In this document: positions 1 to 5,653 of the stretch, piece after piece | How the letters are laid out: each line of letters opens with the position of its first letter | How positions within the stretch are numbered: position 1 is the first letter of the stretch | From: Desulfobulbus sp. | Lineage (GTDB): Bacteria > Desulfobacterota > Desulfobulbia > Desulfobulbales > Desulfobulbaceae | NCBI GenBank assembly: GCA_030602145.1 | Contig: JAUWAH010000188.1 | Coordinates: forward strand, 1 to 5,653 | DNA length: 5,653 nucleotides | Reading direction: 5' to 3' | Notes under the pieces: model-generated | The model's input: the letters and a program-made list of their open reading frames with translations, nothing else | Database searches by the model: none | What the model was told of the DNA's origin: nothing | Made by a program: the position numbers and the translations under genes

Positions 1-243
1 GCGCGCCTGCGCCTGCCTGGTCAGTTCCAGGGCAAGCGGGAGGGTGCCGGCACAGAGATCAAGCACCCACCCTTCGGGAAAATCGCGCAACAGTCGGGTT
101 GTCCGCCAGCGCCAGTATCGGTCGATCTGCAGGGAGAGCAGCGAGTTGAGCAGGTCGTATCTACCGCTGATCGAGGCAAACTTTGCCCGGACAAATTGCT
201 TCTTTTCTTCAGGCAGTTGAAGGTTGTCTTGCACGTGATTCAT
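1..243 (-). CDS. UbiE/MenG-type demethylmenaquinone C-methyltransferase (partial, C-terminus missing)
   Basis: This is the N-terminal 81 codons of a SAM-dependent methyltransferase that runs off the left edge; the frame is fully open. Read from ATG at 243, residues 22-46 (FASISGRYDLLNSLLS, then DRYWRWR) match the signature near the start of the UbiE/MenG family, and residues 60-73 (VLDLCAGTLPLALE) are motif I of the class I SAM fold. By family, it would transfer the last methyl group onto demethylmenaquinone, which fits its place behind mqnA in a futalosine-pathway operon. The usual GTGD of motif I reads GTLP here. The start is uncertain: ATG at 243 leaves a 35-nt gap after mqnA, while an in-frame TTG at 282 would overlap the mqnA stop by 4 nt and add 13 residues. 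Neither has a clear Shine-Dalgarno sequence. ATG was chosen because UbiE proteins usually have a short N-terminal lead. The exact methyl acceptor is inferred from context. Confidence 0.85.
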   Translation of the reverse strand, partial: MNHVQDNLQLPEEKKQFVRAKFASISGRYDLLNSLLSLQIDRYWRWRTTRLLRDFPEGWVLDLCAGTLPLALELTRQAQAR

Positions 244-278
244 GAGGATGGACAGTTGGTTCGGCGACCGAAAAGAGG

Positions 279-1097
279 TCAATGAAAAATTTTCAGCGGC
301 AGGGAGGCGTCCGAAGCCTCGCCCCGATCGATCAGATACTGGAAAAAACGCTCCAGGGCCATGATTTTCACCGGCGACAGATCATGTTCAATACCCATCA
401 GGTAGTGGGAGCAGGTTTCGCAGTCCATGGGAATGCGTCGGGCAACCCGGTCGCAGATTTCGGCCATGCGCAGTGCCCCCTGTTGCCGACAGTCAACCAG
501 GGTTTGCCGAATGGCCCTGGCGGTTTCAGCCTGCTCGGCCAGGAAGGCTTCACGGACAGCGCAGACTGAAAAGACAAAAGGCAGGCCAGTGGTGCGGTGC
601 CAGGTTTCGCCCAGATCCAATTGAACCGGGTAGCGGCCTGCCACCCTGAGCCGCAGAGCGTCGTCACCGATCGCCAGGACACCGGCGGCGCTCTGCGCAT
701 CCCGCCCGGACACGTCACCGATTTCGTAGCGTGGCCTGATCCGATAAAATTCTTCAAGGATGATCTTGAGCAGGCGTATCGAAGTGTCCGACTGACCGGT
801 TAAAAGAACGAGTTGTCCGTCCAGGGATTCGAGGGGCAGGCGCGAGAACAGAAAAACCGAACCCACCGGACCGGTGGCGCTGATCGAAAGATCGGCAAGG
901 ATCCGATAGCGTTCGGGATGGACGGCGTAGGCATAGGACGAGACAAACCCCATATCGATGCGGTCTTCGGCCAGCAAACGGTTCAACCGGCTGGGCTGAC
1001 CCTCAATCACCTGCCAGTCGGCGGGCAGGAGCCGTTCCTTCCATATTTCGTAAATGGGGGCGACGTTGATGTAGTTGACCATGCCGATGCGTGCCAT
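279..1097 (-). CDS. mqnA: Chorismate dehydratase MqnA (futalosine menaquinone pathway)
   Basis: MqnA removes water from chorismate to give 3-[(1-carboxyvinyl)oxy]benzoate, the first committed step of futalosine-dependent menaquinone synthesis; it is a cytoplasmic enzyme with a periplasmic-binding-protein fold. The 272-residue product has the family hallmarks: RIGMVNYINVAPIY at 3-16 with the conserved Asn 11, GQPSRLN at 33-39, SATGPVGSVFLFS at 73-85, the small-residue loop GQSDTS at 101-106, IGDDAL at 143-148 and TGLPFVFS at 170-177. Length is typical. ATG at 1097 was chosen because GAGG at 1107-1104 lies 6 nt before it and the family begins just ahead of RIG. ATG at 1100 (one residue longer) and TTG at 1109 (four residues longer, 4-nt TTGA overlap with the upstream stop) are alternatives. 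It lies 8 nt after the mqnX stop. An odd CETC pair sits near the C-terminus (226-229). Identity is firm. Confidence 0.93.
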   Translation of the reverse strand: MARIGMVNYINVAPIYEIWKERLLPADWQVIEGQPSRLNRLLAEDRIDMGFVSSYAYAVHPERYRILADLSISATGPVGSVFLFSRLPLESLDGQLVLLTGQSDTSIRLLKIILEEFYRIRPRYEIGDVSGRDAQSAAGVLAIGDDALRLRVAGRYPVQLDLGETWHRTTGLPFVFSVCAVREAFLAEQAETARAIRQTLVDCRQQGALRMAEICDRVARRIPMDCETCSHYLMGIEHDLSPVKIMALERFFQYLIDRGEASDASLPLKIFH

Positions 1098-1105
1098 CAT
1101 GTGCC

Positions 1106-2335
1106 TCAATCGCGGATGCGTTCCGGGTCGGCGCCAACCCGGGTGACCAGAAAACGATACACCTGCTCATCACTGTCGACGACCAGACCGTCCACAATGG
1201 GAACAGCTAAAAAATCGGCCTTTTTTCCAGTTTCCAGGGAGCCGTACCGATGGTCGACGCCCAGGGCCGCGGCACCGCCCAAGGTGGCCATGGTTACAAT
1301 TTCTGCCGGTTCGACCTCGGGATGATGTTCGGCGAGCAACCGCATCTCCCGCCAGAGTGAAAGCTCGGGATTGCTGGCCAGGCTGTCGGTGCCAAGGGCG
1401 GGCAGGATGCCGTGATCGAGATAGCGGCGCACAGGAGCACGACCGGTGCCAAGAAATTGATTGCTCCCGGGACAAAGGCAGACCTTGACGCCTTCACCAG
1501 CCATGAGACGGATTTCCTCGTCGGCGACATGGATTGCATGGATGCACAGAGTCCGACTGTCCAGCAGATCGAGGTCGCGCAGGTAGTGAATGGATCCTCC
1601 CCGGCCCGTAGGAACAAATGAGTTGTCCCAGAGTCCTCGTCGACGGATGAAGTCGGCCATCTCTCCCCTGCCCTGCCTGATCATCTCGCCTTCGGCGGCC
1701 GGTTCGGCGGTATGAATGGGAAATACCTGATCGAGCGCCACCGCCCTCTCCTTCAGGCGGCGCAACAGACGAGGATGGGTGGAGTACGGGGCATGTCCTG
1801 AGCACAGGTGGCTTTCTGGCTCACGTTCCAGACGAAAGAGGTTTTTGTCCAGGGTTTGGGCATGCAAACCGAGGTATTCCCTGAAGGGAAAAAGTTGCCC
1901 GGGAAAGACAGCGGCCAGCTGCCGGCCGATGCCGGTATTGCCAATATCGGCCATGACACCCACTCCGGTGCGGTCCTGCTGGAGGCAGGTTCGCAAAGCA
2001 GCCTGTTCCGCCTCCTCGCCCTGTGCTCCCAACTGGTTGCGCAGGTCGATCAGCCGGGTGATCCAACCCGTGAAGGAGGTGTCCGGGGAATCGGCGGCCA
2101 GGGTGGCGAGATGGGAGAGTTCGAGGTGGATGTGCGCATTGATCAGGGCTGGCATCAGGACGGCCCGGAGATGCTTGAGTATCCGGGCCGTCGGGAACTG
2201 CTGCTGTAAGCGGGGTATTTCTCCGGTCGCAATGATGGCGCCGCGATCGACGGCAACGCCACCTCTCCGGATGGGAGGACGGTTGATGGGGACGATCCAG
2301 TCCGCCGTGTGAATGCGAATCGAATCAACAACCAT
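1106..2335 (-). CDS. mqnX: Amidohydrolase, probable 6-amino-6-deoxyfutalosine deaminase (MqnX-type)
   Basis: The 409-residue product is a metal-dependent amidohydrolase of the cytosine/adenosine-deaminase-like group. Visible ligands and catalytic positions are HIH (H68, H70), HAPYSTHP from H181, HTAEP (H208, E211), CIHAIH (H266 or H269), SN at 291-292 and GTDS with D317. Residues 5-60 and 360-385 look like the small beta-sandwich domain that flanks the TIM barrel. No signal peptide or membrane segment is seen. Between mqnC and mqnA the likely reaction is deamination of 6-amino-6-deoxyfutalosine, made by MqnE, to futalosine. This is inferred from context plus the deaminase-type motifs; related families deaminate S-adenosylhomocysteine, methylthioadenosine or other purines. 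The ATG at 2335 shares its A with the mqnC stop (TGATG). The frame stays open for 167 more codons upstream, but those lie inside mqnC and do not resemble the family. Amidohydrolase is near certain; the substrate is likely. Confidence 0.78.
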   Translation of the reverse strand: MVVDSIRIHTADWIVPINRPPIRRGGVAVDRGAIIATGEIPRLQQQFPTARILKHLRAVLMPALINAHIHLELSHLATLAADSPDTSFTGWITRLIDLRNQLGAQGEEAEQAALRTCLQQDRTGVGVMADIGNTGIGRQLAAVFPGQLFPFREYLGLHAQTLDKNLFRLEREPESHLCSGHAPYSTHPRLLRRLKERAVALDQVFPIHTAEPAAEGEMIRQGRGEMADFIRRRGLWDNSFVPTGRGGSIHYLRDLDLLDSRTLCIHAIHVADEEIRLMAGEGVKVCLCPGSNQFLGTGRAPVRRYLDHGILPALGTDSLASNPELSLWREMRLLAEHHPEVEPAEIVTMATLGGAAALGVDHRYGSLETGKKADFLAVPIVDGLVVDSDEQVYRFLVTRVGADPERIRD

Positions 2336-2337
2336 CA
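2333..2337 (-). promoter_or_regulatory. TGATG stop/start overlap, mqnC to mqnX
   Basis: The TGA of mqnC (2337-2335) and the ATG of mqnX (2335-2333) share one base. The 20 nt before the ATG (GATTACACCCCGGTCTG) hold no purine-rich Shine-Dalgarno sequence at a normal distance, so translation of mqnX probably depends on ribosomes that have just finished mqnC. The overlap is seen directly; coupling is inferred. Confidence 0.7.
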
Positions 2338-3399
2338 GACCGGGGTGTAATCCATCAGCCGTTGCTGCGGCCTGAAACCGGCATCGGTTACCAGTCGTCT
2401 GATCTCCTCTTCCGACAGCCGGAACCGGACCCCGGCAGCGGCCACCACATTCTCCTCGATCATGGTCGAACCGAAATCGTTGGCACCGAAGAAGAGGGAC
2501 AGTTGGGCGATTTTGGGCCCCTGGGTCACCCAGGACGCCTGGATATTGCGGATATTGTCGAGAAAGATGCGGCTGAGGGCCAGCATGCGCAAATAGCTGA
2601 CCGCCGTGGTCTTTTCGATTCGCCGGACTGCGGCCAGCGGCGTGTGGTCCGGCTGAAACGGCCAGGGGATGAAGGCGGTGAAGCCACCTGTTCGATCCTG
2701 CAGGTCGCGGACCCGCTGGAGGTGTTCCAGACGCTCGGCCGTGGTTTCGATGTGGCCAAACATCATGGTGGCGGTAGTGCGCAACCCCAACCCGTGGGCT
2801 GTCTCCATGACCTCGATCCACTGGTCGGCATCGCACTTGTTGGGAGCCAGTTCGCGCCGTACCCGGTTGCTGAGGATCTCAGCACCGCCACCGGGAATGG
2901 AATCGAGACCGGCGGCCATCAGCCGCTTGATCACCGTGACAATGGACAAACCCGACAGCCGGGAAAAATGGATGATTTCCGGAGGGGAAAAACCATGGAT
3001 ATGGATGCCGGTCGCCTTCATCACCCGCAGCATCTCTTCGTAGAACTCCAGTGGCAAGGTTGGATGAAGACCGCCCTGAAGGAGCACCTGGGTGCCGCCA
3101 AGCGCCTGGGTTTCGGCAATCTTTGCGGACAAAATGTCATGACTGAGAACCTGGCCGCCGACCTCGTCGGGCGCCTTGAAGAACGCACAGAATTTACAGG
3201 CGGAAACGCAGATATCAGTATAGTTGATGTTGCGGTCGATCACATAGGTTACGACCGGGTCCGGATGGAGGCGGCGGCGCATGCCATGGGCTAGAAAAGC
3301 CAACTGGTGCAGGCTGGCTTCACGTTCCAGGCGGAGAAAATCATCACCGTCGATCCGTTCGCCAGCCTCAATGCGTGAGATGAGCGAGTGCAGGTCCAT
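2335..3399 (-). CDS. mqnC: Radical SAM cyclic dehypoxanthinyl futalosine synthase MqnC
   Basis: MqnC uses a 4Fe-4S cluster and SAM radical chemistry to cyclise dehypoxanthine futalosine to its cyclic form, the step that builds the second ring of the future naphthoquinone. The 354-residue product has the radical SAM cluster motif CVSACKFC (C64, C68, C71) after the INYTDI strand, QGGLHP at 108-113, IPGGGAE at 168-174, and later MFGHIET, GGFTAFIPWPFQP and GANDFGSTM, all typical of the MqnC/MqnE/CofH group. Length is as expected. It is a paralogue of the mqnE product encoded just upstream. MqnC rather than MqnE is chosen from the CAFFKAP after the cluster, FIPWPFQP where MqnE has FIPLAFHP, and the DYTPV end. 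The ATG at 3399 overlaps the mqnE stop by one base with no visible Shine-Dalgarno. FO-synthase subunits are the main alternative; mqnA and an amidohydrolase in the same operon argue against that. Confidence 0.92.
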   Translation of the reverse strand: MDLHSLISRIEAGERIDGDDFLRLEREASLHQLAFLAHGMRRRLHPDPVVTYVIDRNINYTDICVSACKFCAFFKAPDEVGGQVLSHDILSAKIAETQALGGTQVLLQGGLHPTLPLEFYEEMLRVMKATGIHIHGFSPPEIIHFSRLSGLSIVTVIKRLMAAGLDSIPGGGAEILSNRVRRELAPNKCDADQWIEVMETAHGLGLRTTATMMFGHIETTAERLEHLQRVRDLQDRTGGFTAFIPWPFQPDHTPLAAVRRIEKTTAVSYLRMLALSRIFLDNIRNIQASWVTQGPKIAQLSLFFGANDFGSTMIEENVVAAAGVRFRLSEEEIRRLVTDAGFRPQQRLMDYTPV

Positions 3400-3401
3400 C
3401 A
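3397..3401 (-). promoter_or_regulatory. TGATG stop/start overlap, mqnE to mqnC
   Basis: The TGA of mqnE (3401-3399) and the ATG of mqnC (3399-3397) share one base. The preceding bases (CGAACTGATACCCCACTG) lack a Shine-Dalgarno sequence. This is the same junction as between mqnC and mqnX and suggests termination-reinitiation coupling of the two radical SAM genes. The overlap is seen directly; the mechanism is inferred. Confidence 0.7.
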
Positions 3402-4493
3402 GTGGGGTATCAGTTCGGTATACAGGGTGTCACGCTCCACCGGTTGCCGTCCGGCCTCTCGGATCAGGCGGATCAGGGTGGTGTGGCCCAGCGCCTGGGC
3501 GGTTTCCGCTCCGGCCATGTGGGTGATCACCTCCTCCTTGACCGTACCGTCCATGTCGTCGGCCCCGAAAGCAAGGGCGACCTGTGCCAGCTTGGGCCCG
3601 AGCATGACCCAATAGGCCTTGATGTGGGGAAAGTTGTCAAGCATCAGGCGGCTGACTGCGATATTCTTGAGGTCATTGATGCCGGTGGTGTTGCCGTGCT
3701 CGGCCATCTCGGTATTCTTGGGATGGAAGGCCAAGGGGATGAAGGCGAGAAAACCGCCGGTCTCGTCCTGAGTACGCCGCAGGGCGTCCAGATGCTCCAA
3801 ACGTTCGTCCGCTGTCTCGATGTGACCGTAGAGCATGGTGGCATTGGTGCGCAACCCCAGGCGATGGGCGATCTTGGCCACCTCAAGCCAACCCTCCCCG
3901 GACAGTTTTTTCTCGCAGGTCGCCTGGCGGATGCGGGGACTGAACACCTCCGCTCCTCCTCCGGGCAGGGAGCCGAGTCCGGCGTCGACCAGATCCCGCA
4001 GGGTGCGGTCGACCGATTTTCCGGCCAGTTGGGCGAGATGGTGGATCTCGACGCAGGTGAAGGCCTGGATATGGACCTCCGGCCGCACCGCCTTGATGCC
4101 ACGGAGCAAATCGAGATAATAGGAAAATGGCAGGTCGGGATGGATGCCTCCCACCATGTGGATCTCCCGGATCGGCTCGTCCAGTCGCTGCCTGACCTTC
4201 TCCTGCACCTCAGCCACGGTCATCTCATAGGCGAGCGCGTGCCCCTTTTCCTTGCCGAATGCACAGAATTTGCAAAGATTGGTGCAGATGTTCGAGTAAT
4301 TGATGTGCTGATTGTAGATGAAAAAAGCCTTGTTGCCGTTTAACCGTTCCCGAACAATGTTGGCCAGGTAGCCGAGGGCAAGGATATCGGGATGGGAATA
4401 GAGGCGTCGTCCGTCCTCAACAGAGAGTCGTTCTCCGGCTCTGACCTTGGTCAGAATAGAGCCTAATCCGGCCTGTTCGATATATGTGTCCAT
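3399..4493 (-). CDS. mqnE: Radical SAM aminodeoxyfutalosine synthase MqnE
   Basis: MqnE adds the 5'-deoxyadenosyl radical from SAM to 3-[(1-carboxyvinyl)oxy]benzoate, with loss of CO2, giving 6-amino-6-deoxyfutalosine. The 364-residue product has an N-terminal helical lead (KVRAGERLSVEDGRRLY, about 16-32), the cluster motif CTNLCKFC (C70, C74, C77) after QHINYSNI, VGGIHPDLP at 114-122, LPGGGAE at 176-182, then LYGHIET, GGFLAFIPLAFHP and GADDMDGTV. FGKEKGHAL right after the cluster and the FIPLAFHPKNT stretch match MqnE rather than MqnC. Length is typical. The start at 4493 is supported by GGAG at 4500-4497 (within AGGCGGAG) and by the family's N-terminus; the spacing of 3 nt is short. It is the first gene of the mqn run, 75 nt after the sigma-factor stop with a terminator between. 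No -35/-10 promoter pair could be recognised in that gap. Confidence 0.93.
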   Translation of the reverse strand: MDTYIEQAGLGSILTKVRAGERLSVEDGRRLYSHPDILALGYLANIVRERLNGNKAFFIYNQHINYSNICTNLCKFCAFGKEKGHALAYEMTVAEVQEKVRQRLDEPIREIHMVGGIHPDLPFSYYLDLLRGIKAVRPEVHIQAFTCVEIHHLAQLAGKSVDRTLRDLVDAGLGSLPGGGAEVFSPRIRQATCEKKLSGEGWLEVAKIAHRLGLRTNATMLYGHIETADERLEHLDALRRTQDETGGFLAFIPLAFHPKNTEMAEHGNTTGINDLKNIAVSRLMLDNFPHIKAYWVMLGPKLAQVALAFGADDMDGTVKEEVITHMAGAETAQALGHTTLIRLIREAGRQPVERDTLYTELIPH

Positions 4494-4504
4494 CTTCTCC
4501 GCCT
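4494..4504 (-). promoter_or_regulatory. Probable ribosome binding site of mqnE
   Basis: Read on the minus strand the bases before the mqnE ATG are AGGCGGAGAAG. GGAG sits only 3 nt from the ATG and AGGCGG 7 to 9 nt away. This is the only purine-rich stretch between the terminator T-run and the start codon, so it decides the start at 4493. Confidence 0.55.
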
Positions 4505-4513
4505 GCCTGCGGC

Positions 4514-4544
4514 AAAAAAAGAAGCCCCTTTACGCAAGGGGCTC
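4514..4544 (-). terminator. Intrinsic (Rho-independent) terminator after the sigma-factor gene
   Basis: On the minus strand a perfect 8-bp stem, AGCCCCTT (4543-4536) and AAGGGGCT (4530-4523), closes a 5-nt loop GCGTA; a G-U pair (4544 with 4522) can extend it. It is followed by TC and a run of seven T (4520-4514). Stem, GC content and T-run are those of a strong intrinsic terminator. It works only in the minus direction, since the other flank has no T-run. It lies 25 nt after the sigma-factor stop and its T-run ends 20 nt before the mqnE start, so it is also part of the leader of any transcript entering mqnE from upstream. Confidence 0.9.
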
Positions 4545-4568
4545 GTGGTCATGGGTGAAACCGGTCGA

Positions 4569-5653
4569 TCAATCGAGAAAGAACCGAAGTTTTTCCCGGC
4601 GGCTTGAATGCCGAAGTCGATTCAGGGCTTTCTTTTCGATCTGGCGAATGCGTTCACGGGAAACGTTGAACCGTTTGCCGATCTCTTCCAGGGTGTATTC
4701 TGCTTTTTCACCGATGCCGAATCGCAAACGAATGATTTTTTCCTCACGATCGGTCAGGGTGGACAGCACCTCGGTCACCCGATGCGCCAACTCCCTGTTC
4801 TGGACGGCATCGTAGGGAGATTCTGATTCCTGATTCTCCAGGAAGTCACCCAGGGTGGAATCGTCGTCACCGACCGGGGTTTCAAGCGAAATGGGCTCGC
4901 GTGAGGCTTCGAGGATGGCAAGAATCTTGTCCATCGGCAGATCTGTCATCTTGGAAATTTCCACCGGGGTCGGCTCGCGGCCCAATTCCTTGAGCAGGGA
5001 GTAGAACGCCTTGAAAAACTGGCTGCGCAGTTCAAGGAAATGGACAGGAAGACGGATGGTCCTGGTTTTGTCGAGAATTGCCCGGGTGATGGCCTGCCTG
5101 ATCCACCAGGAGGCGTAGGTGGAGAACTTGTTGCCTTTTTTGTAGTCGAAACGGAAGACGGCTCGCATCAGGCCGAGGTTGCCTTCCTGGATAAGGTCGG
5201 CCAGGGTCAATCCTTGATGCATGTACCGCTTGGCAATGGACACCACCAGGCGGAGGTTGGCCCGTATCATCGAATCCTTGGCAAACTCGATGGAGCGGTT
5301 GTAGGCTTCTATCTTGGTGTTGAGTTCGAACAGTTCACGCTTGTCGGAATGATTGCGGTTGGCGATATTAACACAGTGCCGCATGTAATTGAGTTGCTGT
5401 TTTTTTGGCTTGAGCGTCGGATCCCGGCGCTGCCAGAGATCAATGCGGTCCACCAGCATCTTGATTTCTGCCACCCCCGAAACATCCTGGCGGATGGCCT
5501 CGATTATGGCATCGAATCCTTCCCGGATCGTTTTGGAATACTTGGCCTCCTCCTCGGGAGTGAGGAGATCGAACTGCCCCATCTCCCGCAGGTAAGTGGT
5601 GGTGGTTTCCTCGGATTCATGTTCTTCGCTGTCCGGGAGGGTGTCGGCTACGG
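4569..5653 (-). CDS. Sigma-70 family RNA polymerase sigma factor, RpoD/RpoS type (partial, N-terminus beyond the window)
   Basis: A sigma factor directs RNA polymerase to promoters. The frame is open to the right edge, giving 360 or 361 visible residues with the start outside. Numbered from the internal Met at 5582, region 1.2 is [16 protein letters not shown] (from -4 to 12); region 2 runs from about 100 to 182, with [25 protein letters not shown] and [18 protein letters not shown]; region 3 has [14 protein letters not shown] at 199-212 and [13 protein letters not shown] near 229; region 4 ends with [10 protein letters not shown] and [18 protein letters not shown] at 308-325. The WWIRQAIT residues that read the -10 element are kept, so promoters are probably of the usual type. 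About 60 to 75 residues separate regions 1.2 and 2.1: more than in E. coli RpoS, far fewer than in E. coli RpoD. Region 4 looks RpoD-like, but [11 protein letters not shown] and LTPEEE are nearer RpoS. Whether it is the primary or a secondary factor is left open. The Met at 5582 lies inside region 1.2 and is not the start. Confidence 0.9.
   Translation of the reverse strand, partial: VADTLPDSEEHESEETTTTYLREMGQFDLLTPEEEAKYSKTIREGFDAIIEAIRQDVSGVAEIKMLVDRIDLWQRRDPTLKPKKQQLNYMRHCVNIANRNHSDKRELFELNTKIEAYNRSIEFAKDSMIRANLRLVVSIAKRYMHQGLTLADLIQEGNLGLMRAVFRFDYKKGNKFSTYASWWIRQAITRAILDKTRTIRLPVHFLELRSQFFKAFYSLLKELGREPTPVEISKMTDLPMDKILAILEASREPISLETPVGDDDSTLGDFLENQESESPYDAVQNRELAHRVTEVLSTLTDREEKIIRLRFGIGEKAEYTLEEIGKRFNVSRERIRQIEKKALNRLRHSSRREKLRFFLD

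Noticed and set aside
2336..2836. A 167-codon upstream extension of the amidohydrolase frame
   Set aside because: It lies inside mqnC in another frame, has low-complexity Arg/Pro/Gly-rich content and no family similarity; the ATG at 2335 at the TGATG junction is the natural start.
2362..4343. Two long plus-strand open frames of about 310 codons (2362-3294 and 3402-4343), opposite mqnC and mqnE
   Set aside because: They lie fully antisense to two firmly identified paralogous genes, show no recognisable domain, and are the expected mirror frames of GC-rich coding sequence.
2335..4493. The two radical SAM genes as CofG/CofH-type FO synthase of F420 synthesis
   Set aside because: The cluster regions are similar, but the detailed motifs fit MqnE and MqnC, and mqnA, an amidohydrolase and a MenG-type methyltransferase in the same operon fix the pathway as menaquinone.
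4494..4568. A riboswitch or structured leader before mqnE
   Set aside because: Apart from the terminator hairpin the gap is too short to hold an aptamer, and no competing antiterminator pairing was evident by eye.
4565..4576. Short inverted repeat TCGAT-CA-ATCGA at the sigma-factor stop codon
   Set aside because: Only 5 bp per arm and partly coding; expected by chance and not placed like an operator relative to any recognisable promoter.
5580..5582. ATG at 5582 as the start of the sigma-factor gene
   Set aside because: The frame continues open to the right edge and the codons before it (TYLRE) complete sigma region 1.2, so this Met is internal.
1..5653. A novel defence, mobile or CRISPR-like system
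   Set aside because: No direct-repeat arrays, transposase, integrase, tRNA or attachment-site signatures were found; all coding space is taken by a sigma factor and recognisable menaquinone genes.

Overview
The window holds one tightly packed gene cluster, all read from the minus strand. It is most likely from a moderately GC-rich anaerobic bacterium of the Desulfobacterota (former Deltaproteobacteria). That placement is an inference from the gene set, the layout and the protein motifs; no 16S or marker gene is present to settle it.

In transcription order (right to left) the window contains: (1) the 3' part of a sigma-70 family sigma factor whose N-terminus lies beyond the right edge; (2) a strong intrinsic terminator in the 75-nt gap after it; (3) mqnE, (4) mqnC, (5) an amidohydrolase that is probably the aminodeoxyfutalosine deaminase (mqnX), (6) mqnA, and (7) the N-terminal third of a UbiE/MenG-type C-methyltransferase cut by the left edge. 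No gap between genes exceeds 75 nt, so no long non-coding stretch needs explaining.

Genes 3 to 7 form a menaquinone operon of the futalosine type. MqnA dehydrates chorismate to 3-[(1-carboxyvinyl)oxy]benzoate. MqnE, a radical SAM enzyme, joins this to the adenosyl moiety to give 6-amino-6-deoxyfutalosine. MqnX deaminates that to futalosine. A futalosine hydrolase (MqnB, not in the window) would release dehypoxanthine futalosine, which MqnC, a second radical SAM enzyme, cyclises. MqnD (not in the window) and prenylation follow, and the MenG-type enzyme would do the final C-methylation of demethylmenaquinone. mqnE/mqnC and mqnC/mqnX are joined by one-base TGATG stop/start overlaps without a visible Shine-Dalgarno sequence, which points to translational coupling.

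I do not see a previously undescribed system here. The points worth a second look are the terminator placed so close to mqnE that it must lie inside the operon leader or isolate it, the mixed RpoD/RpoS character of the sigma factor, the paired TGATG junctions, and a changed SAM-binding motif I in the methyltransferase.
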